Part shown: positions 58,012 through 64,000 of the stretch, one piece after another
How the letters are laid out: each line of letters starts with the position of its first letter
Numbering within the stretch: position 1 is the first letter of the stretch
Source of the DNA: Methylopila jiangsuensis
GTDB taxonomy: Bacteria; Pseudomonadota; Alphaproteobacteria; Rhizobiales; Methylopilaceae
DNA length: 64,000 bases
Direction: 5' to 3'
Assembly (NCBI RefSeq): GCF_027922305.1
Contig: NZ_BSFK01000010.1
Location: forward strand, 248,001 to 312,000
Made by a program: the position numbers and the translations under genes
The notes under the pieces: generated by a model
What the model saw: only the letters and a program-made list of their open reading frames with translations
What the model was told of the DNA's origin: nothing
The model's database searches: none

Positions 58012-59028
58012 ATGTCCAGACTTTCGCGCCGTCCGCTCGTCCGGCGTCTCGCGCTCGGCGCGGTTTTCGCCTGTCTGCCGCTGTCGGGCGCGCTGGCCTT
58101 CGACGGCGCCGCGGGCGATCCGCGCGCGCTGAAGGACCTCGCCGCGGCCGAAGCGCGGGTCGAGCGGCTTGAAAGCGCGCTCGCCTTCTTCGGCGGCCGC
58201 GACGAGCGCGCCGCGCCGCCGAGCCAGGCCATTCCGGCGCAGTCGTCGCTCGCGGACATCGCGGTGCGGCTCGACCGGCTTGAGAACCAGATGCGCCAGC
58301 TCAACGGCCGGCTGGACGAGATGCAGTTCCAGATCCGCCGCGCGGAGGAGGCGCAGAAGCGCTTCCAGAGCGACGCCGAGTTCCGCTTCCAGGATCTGGA
58401 GAGCGGCAAGGGCGGCGGCGGAGCCGCGAAGCCCGGCAAGCGCGGCGATGCGGGGCCGGCCGCCGCGCCGGGCGGCGGGGCGACTTCGACCGCCCGCAAC
58501 GACGCCATCGGCGGCGTGATTCAGGAGCAGCCCGGCGACGACCCCAGCGCGCCCATGAACATCCGCCCGCCTGCCGCGCAGGGGCTTGGGCAGGCGCCGA
58601 GCTCCACCGCCGCCATCCCGCCGCGGGGCGGTTCGTCCGGCGTCTCCGTGGGCACCGGCAACCCGCGGGACCAGTTCGACATGGGCGTGGGGCTGATGCA
58701 GCGCCGCGACTACGAACTGGCCGAGCAGACCTTCCGCGACTTCCTGCGCGCGAACCCCAGGGACGCGCTCGCGCCCGACGCCCAGTACTGGCTTGGCGAA
58801 AGCCTCTATCAGCGCCGGCAGTACACGGATGCGGCCGACAGCTTCTACAAGATCTATGTGGAGGCGCCGCAGTCCTCCAAAGCCCCCGAGAGCATGATGA
58901 AGCTCGGCATGTCGCTGAACGGCATGGGCAAGAAGGAGGAGGCCTGCGCCACCATCGCGGAGGCGGGGCGCAAGTACTCCCGCATCAAGGCCCAGACCGA
59001 CCGCGAGCTGAAGCGCATCTCCTGCTGA
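58012..59028 (+). CDS. ybgF: Tol-Pal system protein YbgF/CpoB
   Basis: A 338-residue periplasmic protein. A signal peptide runs to SGALAFDG, then a coiled-coil region (RLDRLENQMRQLNGRLDEMQ, ~80-120), a low-complexity Gly/Pro linker (~130-210) and C-terminal TPR repeats (~220-338, DQFDMGVGLMQRRDYELAE). It couples outer-membrane constriction to cell-wall synthesis. ATG 58012 gives the family start. Confidence 0.94.
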   Translation: MSRLSRRPLVRRLALGAVFACLPLSGALAFDGAAGDPRALKDLAAAEARVERLESALAFFGGRDERAAPPSQAIPAQSSLADIAVRLDRLENQMRQLNGRLDEMQFQIRRAEEAQKRFQSDAEFRFQDLESGKGGGGAAKPGKRGDAGPAAAPGGGATSTARNDAIGGVIQEQPGDDPSAPMNIRPPAAQGLGQAPSSTAAIPPRGGSSGVSVGTGNPRDQFDMGVGLMQRRDYELAEQTFRDFLRANPRDALAPDAQYWLGESLYQRRQYTDAADSFYKIYVEAPQSSKAPESMMKLGMSLNGMGKKEEACATIAEAGRKYSRIKAQTDRELKRISC

Positions 59029-59061
59029 AGACCCGCCGACGATCGCTTCGCCGCATTTGAA

Positions 59062-59158
59062 CGTCATGCCCGGCGCAGCCGGGTATCCACGATTTGAACC
59101 ATGAAGCCGCCACGGCGTGAAAATCGTGGATGCCCGCGCGGAAGGCGCGGGCATGACG
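59062..59158. repeat. Mosaic palindromic intergenic repeat, copy 3
   Basis: CGTCATGCCCGGC...GCCGGG and GCCCGCGC...GCGCGGGCATGACG hairpins face each other, joined internally by ATCCACGAT/ATCGTGGAT. The arrangement mirrors the copy at 18162-18260 with the two hairpin types swapped. It lies between ybgF and tilS. Confidence 0.8.
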
Positions 59159-59244
59159 GAGCCCTGGATCGCGCGCTGCGTCCGTTTCCAAACAGGCTCC
59201 AGGCGGTTCATTCGGCTGATGGTCGTGAAGAACGAGGGCGCGTG

Positions 59245-60252
59245 ATGACGGAGATCGCCGTTTCGGACTCCGCTCCCACCCCGGCCGAAACCGCAGCCCT
59301 GTTCGACGCCGCCTTCGCCGGCCTCGCCCATATCCTGCTCGCCGTGTCCGGGGGCGCGGACTCCACCGCCATGCTGGCGCTCGCCGCCCAATGGGCGCAG
59401 GCGCGGGGCGGCGTTAGGCTTTCGGTCGCCACCGTGGACCAGGGCCTGCGGCCGGAAGCGGCGGACGAGGCGGGGAGGGTGGCCGCGCTCAGCGCGCGGC
59501 TCGGCCTGCCCCACGCCGCGCTTGACGGCCGGATCGAGGCCGGCGCCCGGCTCGAGGAGCGGGCGCGGGCCGCGCGCTACGCTGCGCTGGAGGCCCATGC
59601 GGCGGCGATCGGCGCCGACGGGCTCGCCACCGCCCATACGCTGGACGACCAGGCCGAGACCGTGCTGATGCGGCTCGCCGCCGGCAGCGGGCCTGCGGGC
59701 CTCGCCGCCATGCGCCCGCATCGTCGGCGGGAGGGCGGGCTGGTCCATGCGCGGCCCCTGCTGTCGGTTCCCCGCCGCCGCCTGATCGCGGCGCTTCAGG
59801 CGCGCGGGATGACATGGGCGGAGGACCCCATGAACGCCGATCCCGCCTTCCTGCGCGCCCGGCTGCGGGCCGCCCGCGCCGTGCTGGAAGCGGAAGGGCT
59901 GACGGCGGAGCGCCTCGGCCTGCTCGCGGCGCGCATGGCGCGCCTCGACGAGGCGGCGGAGGCGGCCGTGGACGCGGCCGCGGCCGCGCATCTGACGCTT
60001 GGGGAGGAACGGGCGGCGCTCGACGCCGGCGCGGCCGCGCTGCCGGCGGAGCTGCGCCTGCGCCTGCTCGGGCGGGCGGTCGCGGCGGTCGCGGGCGACG
60101 CGCCCGTCCGTCTCGACAGGCTGGAGCGGCTGCACGACCGGATCGCGGACGAGCCGGCGGGCGCCGCCACGCTCGCCGGCGTCCGGATCGCGTGGCGGAA
60201 CGGAGCGGTGGACATCGCGCCCGCTCCGCCCCGCCGCCCGCGCGGGGGCTGA
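59245..60252 (+). CDS. tilS: tRNA(Ile)-lysidine synthase
   Basis: A 335-residue TilS that makes lysidine at C34 of tRNA-Ile so that AUA is read. The PP-loop ATP motif SGGADS is at residues 35-40, GLRPEAADEA and TAHTLDDQAETVLMRLAAGSG follow. ATG 59245 is preferred; a reading from 59101 would run through the palindromic repeat. It is 335 residues, somewhat short because the C-terminal domains are reduced. Only amidohydrolase sequence follows, after 106 bases. Confidence 0.92.
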   Translation: MTEIAVSDSAPTPAETAALFDAAFAGLAHILLAVSGGADSTAMLALAAQWAQARGGVRLSVATVDQGLRPEAADEAGRVAALSARLGLPHAALDGRIEAGARLEERARAARYAALEAHAAAIGADGLATAHTLDDQAETVLMRLAAGSGPAGLAAMRPHRRREGGLVHARPLLSVPRRRLIAALQARGMTWAEDPMNADPAFLRARLRAARAVLEAEGLTAERLGLLAARMARLDEAAEAAVDAAAAAHLTLGEERAALDAGAAALPAELRLRLLGRAVAAVAGDAPVRLDRLERLHDRIADEPAGAATLAGVRIAWRNGAVDIAPAPPRRPRGG

Positions 60253-60358
60253 GCGCCGCCGTCCGCGCCGCTGTTGCGGAGCGGGTTCGAGACATAGGAT
60301 GATCCGCGCCGCGCCGCCCGCCGTTCAGCACGGGCGCCGCGACGGGGGAGATGCGATC

Positions 60359-61810
60359 ATGGCGCTTCGATTGGGCGGGGCCGGCTTCGGCCATGGCGCG
60401 AGCTGCGCCTGCCACAGCGCGCCGGCGCGGCGGCTGTGCGCGCGCATCGACAGCGGACTGTCGCGGCGCGCGGTGCTGAAGGGCGTGGCGGCGAGCCTCG
60501 CGGCGCCTTCGCTCGGCCGCGTCAGCCCGGCCTTCGCAGAGGCTGCGCCGAAGCCGATCCTGATCCGGAACGTGCGGGTGTTCGACGGCGTGGCGCCGAA
60601 GCTGATCGAGGGTCAGGGCGTTCTGGTGGAGGGCGCGCGGATCAAGGCCTTCGTCGCCGCCGCGGAGACGGTGGCCGACGCCGAGGTGATCGACGGCGGC
60701 GGCCGGGTGCTGACGCCCGGCCTGATCGACGCGCACTGGCATTCGATCCTCGCCGCCATTCCGAAGCTGGCGGCGATCACGGCGGACATTCCTTACGTGC
60801 ATCTGGTGGCGGCGCAGGAGGCCGAGCGCACCGTGCTGCGCGGCTTCACCACCGTGCGCGACGTGGGCGGCCCGTCCTTCGCGCTGAAGCGCGCCATCGA
60901 CGAGGGGCGCATCGCGGGCCCGCGCATCTACCCTTCGGGAGCCATGCTCTCCCAGACCTCCGGCCATGGCGACTTCCGCATGCGCTCCGATCTGCCGCGC
61001 ACGGCGCAGAGCGACCTCAGCCTCGCGGAACGGGCGGGCATTTCCGCGATCGCCGACGGCGAGGCCGAGGTGCTGCGCCGGGTGCGCGAGCAGCTGCTGC
61101 TCGGCGCGAGCCAGATCAAGATCATGGGCGGCGGCGGCGTCGCCTCCGATTACGACCCGATCGACGCGCTCCAGTTCACCGAGGCGGAGATGAAGGCGGC
61201 GGTGGCGGCGGCGTCGGACTGGGGAACCTATGTCTGCGTCCACACCTACACCGCCGCCGGCGTCCGGCGCGCGCTGGCGGCGGGCGTGCGCTCCATCGAG
61301 CACGGCCAGCTCGCCGACGAGGACGCGGTGGCGCGCATGGCGGAGGCGGGCGCGTGGTGGAGCATCCAGCCCTTCCTCAACGACGAGGACGCCAACGTCT
61401 ACGCCTCGCCGCTGCAGCGGCGGCAGCAGGCGGAGATCGCGGAGGGCACGGCGCGCGCGATCGAACTCGGGCGCAGGCGTCAGGTGAAGATGGCGCTCGG
61501 CACCGACATCCTGTTCAGCCCCACGGGCACGGCCTCGCAGGGGCGGCAGCTCGCCAAGTTCGCCCGCTGGCTCGGGGCGGCGGAGACGCTGCGCGCGCTC
61601 ACCAGCGGCAACGCGGAGCTCGCGGGCCTGTCCGGCCCGCGCAACCCCTATCCCGGCCCGCTCGGCCGCATCGCGCCGGGCGCCTATGCGGACCTGCTGC
61701 TGTTCGACGGCGATCCGCTTCAGGACATCGCGCTGATCGGCGACCCGGACCGGACGCTGAAGCTCATCCTGAAGGACGGGCGCGTGCACAAGAACACGCT
61801 CGCCGCGTGA
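60359..61810 (+). CDS. Exported metal-dependent amidohydrolase with Cys-rich N-terminus
   Basis: A 483-residue amidohydrolase-superfamily (subtype I) enzyme. A Cys/His cluster (C16, C18, H19, C27) precedes a twin-arginine motif (SRRAVLKG, residues 35-42) and hydrophobic stretch, so Tat export is likely. Metal ligands: the HxH-type motif in PGLIDAHWHS, a Lys in the barrel (QIKIMGGGGV), His in CVHTYT and IEHGQLAD, and Asp in LGTDILFSP. Related enzymes are imidazolonepropionase-like dipeptidases or hydrolases. ATG 60359 has GGGGGAGAT upstream. The substrate is unknown. Confidence 0.85.
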   Translation: MALRLGGAGFGHGASCACHSAPARRLCARIDSGLSRRAVLKGVAASLAAPSLGRVSPAFAEAAPKPILIRNVRVFDGVAPKLIEGQGVLVEGARIKAFVAAAETVADAEVIDGGGRVLTPGLIDAHWHSILAAIPKLAAITADIPYVHLVAAQEAERTVLRGFTTVRDVGGPSFALKRAIDEGRIAGPRIYPSGAMLSQTSGHGDFRMRSDLPRTAQSDLSLAERAGISAIADGEAEVLRRVREQLLLGASQIKIMGGGGVASDYDPIDALQFTEAEMKAAVAAASDWGTYVCVHTYTAAGVRRALAAGVRSIEHGQLADEDAVARMAEAGAWWSIQPFLNDEDANVYASPLQRRQQAEIAEGTARAIELGRRRQVKMALGTDILFSPTGTASQGRQLAKFARWLGAAETLRALTSGNAELAGLSGPRNPYPGPLGRIAPGAYADLLLFDGDPLQDIALIGDPDRTLKLILKDGRVHKNTLAA

Positions 61811-61838
61811 TCCGCGCCTTGAGCGCCGGCCCGCCCGC

Positions 61839-63320
61839 TCAGGCGTGGCGGGCGAGAATGGCCTTCACGTCCTCCACCAGCCGCGCCTCGGGCACGGTCA
61901 CCTGCGCCGGGCGGCTCTCGGTCCATTCCGAGCGGTCGGCGATGGCGGCGGCGGCCTTGGCGCCCTCGATCAGGTCTTTGAGCGTGACCTCGCCCTTCTC
62001 GCGCTCGTCCGAGCCCTGGATGACCACGAGCGGCGCCTTGCGGCGGTCGGCGTATTTCATCTGCGCCTTCATGCCCGACGCGCCGAGATAGACCTCGGCC
62101 GCCACGCCCTCGGCGCGCAGGCGCGCCGCGAGCGCCATCGAGTCGCCGATGCGGTCGCGGTCGAGCACCAGCACCACCACCGGGCCGAACGCCGCCGGGG
62201 CGTCCGCGCCCTTCAGCGCGGTCAGCGCCGCCTGCAGGCGGGAGACGCCGATGGAGAAGCCGGTCGCCGGCACGTTCTCGGGCAGGAAGCGGCCCACCAG
62301 CCCGTCGTAGCGCCCGCCGCCGCCCACCGAGCCGAAGCGGATCGGCTGGCCGTTCTCGTCCGCGATCTCGAAGGTGAGTTCCGCCTCGAACACCGGGCCG
62401 GTGTAGTATTCGAGCCCGCGAACCACGGAGGGGTCGACGGAGACGCGGTCCGCGTAGCCCGCCTGCTCCACGAGCGTGGCGATGGCCGACAGTTCGCGGG
62501 CGCCGTCCTGGCCGGTCGCGGTGGAGCCGAACTCGTCGAACAGCGCGCGCGCGGTTTCGAGGTTCCCGGCGGTCTTGGCCTTCAGGATGGACAGCACCCG
62601 CTCCGCGCCGGCTTCATCCAGCCCTGCGCCCTTGGTGAAGTCGCCGCTCTCGTCCTTGCGGCCGGCCCCCAGCAGCGCGCGCACGCCCTCGACGCCCAGC
62701 CGGTCCAGCTTGTCGATGGCGCGCAGCACGGTGAGGCGGCGCCCCGCGTTGTCGTCGCCGCCGAGGCCGATGGCCTCCATCACGCCGTCGAGGATCTTGC
62801 GGTTGTTGACCTTGATCACATAGTCGCCGCGCCTGACGCCCACCGCCTCCAGCGCGTCGGCCATCATCATGCACATCTCGGCGTCGGCGGAGACCGAGGG
62901 CGCGCCCACGATGTCGGCGTCGAACTGCAGGAACTGGCGGAAGCGGCCGGGGCCGGGCTTCTCGTTGCGGAACACGGGGCCGAAGCGGTAGCTGCGATAG
63001 GGCTTGGGCAGCTTCTGGACGTTCTCCGCCACGTGGCGCGCCAGCGGCGCCGTCAGGTCGTAGCGCAGCGACAGCCACTGGTCGTCGTCGTCCTTGAGCG
63101 AGAACACGCCGGCGTTCGGCCGGTCCTGGTCCGGCAGGAACTTGCCCAGCGCCTCGGTGTATTCGAGGAACGGCGTCTCGATCTCCTCGAAGCCCCACAG
63201 CTCATAGGTGGCGCGGATGCGCTCGGCCATGGCGCGGGTGGCGGCGAGCTCCGGCCCGTGGCGATCGGCGAAGCCGCGCGGCGTTCGGGGCGTGGCGAGG
63301 TCGGTGCGGCGGGAGGTCAT
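61839..63320 (-). CDS. hisS: Histidyl-tRNA synthetase
   Basis: A 493-residue class II synthetase that charges tRNA-His. Motif 2 is [18 protein letters not shown], the His-specific blocks are [12 protein letters not shown] and [12 protein letters not shown], and motif 3 is GFSIGVSRL. The C-terminal anticodon domain ends with [11 protein letters not shown]. Start ATG 63320 is chosen because the extension to 63386 has no family counterpart. It is convergent with the amidohydrolase gene. Confidence 0.96.
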   Translation of the reverse strand: MTSRRTDLATPRTPRGFADRHGPELAATRAMAERIRATYELWGFEEIETPFLEYTEALGKFLPDQDRPNAGVFSLKDDDDQWLSLRYDLTAPLARHVAENVQKLPKPYRSYRFGPVFRNEKPGPGRFRQFLQFDADIVGAPSVSADAEMCMMMADALEAVGVRRGDYVIKVNNRKILDGVMEAIGLGGDDNAGRRLTVLRAIDKLDRLGVEGVRALLGAGRKDESGDFTKGAGLDEAGAERVLSILKAKTAGNLETARALFDEFGSTATGQDGARELSAIATLVEQAGYADRVSVDPSVVRGLEYYTGPVFEAELTFEIADENGQPIRFGSVGGGGRYDGLVGRFLPENVPATGFSIGVSRLQAALTALKGADAPAAFGPVVVLVLDRDRIGDSMALAARLRAEGVAAEVYLGASGMKAQMKYADRRKAPLVVIQGSDEREKGEVTLKDLIEGAKAAAAIADRSEWTESRPAQVTVPEARLVEDVKAILARHA

Positions 63321-63611
63321 CGGGCTTTGCGGCGGTCCATGGGCTACGGTCAGGCGCTCCCTAGCGCAGCCGGGCCGGAACGGCAAACAAGGCGGCGCGT
63401 GGCGTCTGGCATCCTGTATTTCGGATCAACGTATCCTTGATGCATGGGTGTAGAATTCAACGCGGTCTCGCAGGCTCAGGTTGCGATATCAGTTACCGGT
63501 AACCTGTCTCAAGCAAGGTGGACGAAAGAATTTGATCTGAAGCTCAGGACGGGGAGCGGTCTTTAAGACGGCGGAAGTCGCGAAGCGAACAGCCGCTCCG
63601 GGAGGGGCTCC
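63321..63611. other. Divergent control region between hisS and the TadE-like gene
   Basis: About 290 bases without a gene. AT-richer from 63415 to 63560. It holds the palindrome listed separately and a GGGAGGGG ribosome site just before 63612, so it likely contains both promoters. Confidence 0.6.
63492..63503. promoter_or_regulatory. LacI/GntR-type palindrome GTTACCGGTAAC
   Basis: GTTACCGGTAAC is a perfect 12-base palindrome. It matches the core of operators used by some LacI-family repressors (for example GntR of E. coli, as I recall). It lies 109 bases before the TadE-like start and 172 from the hisS start. The regulator is not identified. Confidence 0.4.
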
Positions 63612-64000
63612 ATGCGACGTCTTCCTTGGCGGAGGTTTACGAAAGACAGCGCGGCGTCGGCCGCCGTCGAATTCGCGATCGTCGCGCCGGTTCTGGTGAC
63701 GATGCTCGCCGGGCTTCTCACTTATGGCGTGTATTTCGGCCTCGCCCACAGCGTGCAGCAGCTCGCGGCGGACGCGGTGCGGGCCTCCATCGGCGGGCTT
63801 TCGGACGCCGAGCGCGAACAGCTCGCCCGGGCGCATGTGGCGGCGAGCGCGAACCAGTATGTCCTGATCGACCCGGCGCGGGTCTCGGTGGCGGCGCGGC
63901 CCGCGCCGTCGAACGCCAACACGTTCGAAGTCGTCGTCACCTACGACGCCGAAGGCCTCGCGCTGTGGACGCTGGACGGGCTCGCGCCCACACCCACCAA
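63612..64000 (+). CDS. TadE/TadG-like pilus-assembly protein, 5' part
   Basis: The gene runs off the window, giving 129 complete codons without a stop. MRRLPWRRFTKDSAASAAVEFAIVAPVL has the pseudopilin-like motif: a basic start, then a membrane helix beginning with Glu20 (about residues 18-41), typical of TadE/TadG. Such proteins join tight-adherence (Flp) pili in Rhizobiales. The rest is periplasmic. It has a GGGAGGGGCTCC site before ATG 63612. More tad genes may follow outside the window. Confidence 0.85.
   Translation, partial: MRRLPWRRFTKDSAASAAVEFAIVAPVLVTMLAGLLTYGVYFGLAHSVQQLAADAVRASIGGLSDAEREQLARAHVAASANQYVLIDPARVSVAARPAPSNANTFEVVVTYDAEGLALWTLDGLAPTPT

Noticed and set aside
57943-60135. 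Long minus-strand open frame opposite ybgF and tilS
   Set aside because: It runs through the palindromic repeat and two conserved genes, with no recognisable domain.

Overview
The window is a GC-rich (roughly 70%) bacterial chromosome segment, almost certainly from an alphaproteobacterium of the Rhizobiales (Hyphomicrobiales). The pointers are an archaeal-type class I lysyl-tRNA synthetase, an RpoH heat-shock sigma factor, Irr-type iron control elements in front of bacterioferritin genes, an IalB-family protein, an OpgG-type glucan protein and a long structured leader in front of ornithine decarboxylase. No prophage, insertion sequence, plasmid function or CRISPR array is visible. The content is mostly core housekeeping, very densely packed, with many 4-base stop/start overlaps.

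Layout. 1-7 kb: end of yicC, gmk, periplasmic glucan protein (minus), a ~650-base leader then ornithine decarboxylase and a GNAT enzyme, a QmcA/NfeD membrane pair, and a glyoxalase (minus). 7-8.3 kb: an iron-storage module (bfd, bfr), each gene preceded by an Irr-like box. 8.6-18 kb: M23 peptidase, Bcp peroxiredoxin, a 1140-residue AsmA-like protein, tyrS, tRNA-Glu, a small membrane protein divergent from rluD, then rpoH. 18-25 kb: a DUF6460-like membrane protein, lysK, a solute-binding protein, a fused glycosyltransferase, msrB and a sorbosone dehydrogenase-like protein. 25-32.5 kb: ergothioneine genes egtBD, a small secreted protein, meaB, the pabB-pabA-pabC folate set and ialB. 32.8-39.4 kb: a complete aa3 cytochrome c oxidase locus (ctaC, ctaD, ctaB, small membrane protein, ctaG, ctaE, DUF983, SURF1). 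39.4-45.1 kb (minus): a PLP decarboxylase, a CNNM/CorC protein and a secreted protein-exbB-exbD-tonB operon. 45.4-47.7 kb: a YegD-like Hsp70 and a zinc alcohol dehydrogenase. 47.9-59 kb: ruvC-ruvA, ruvB-ybgC and tolQ-tolR-tolA-tolB-pal-ybgF. 59-64 kb: tilS, an amidohydrolase, hisS (minus) and the start of a TadE-like pilus gene that runs off the end.

No obviously new multi-gene system is present. The most interesting features are structural. The normally continuous ruvCAB and ybgC-tol-pal clusters are each interrupted by inward-facing genes on the other strand (a Uma2 nuclease-fold gene; two trypsin-like proteases). A 42-codon ORF fills the tolA-tolB gap exactly, with ATGA overlaps at both ends. 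The odc leader is a strong candidate for the alphaproteobacterial speF RNA. The bfr control region combines an Irr-like box with a perfect hairpin. A mosaic palindromic repeat occurs three times. An amidohydrolase carries a Cys/His cluster ahead of its twin-arginine motif.
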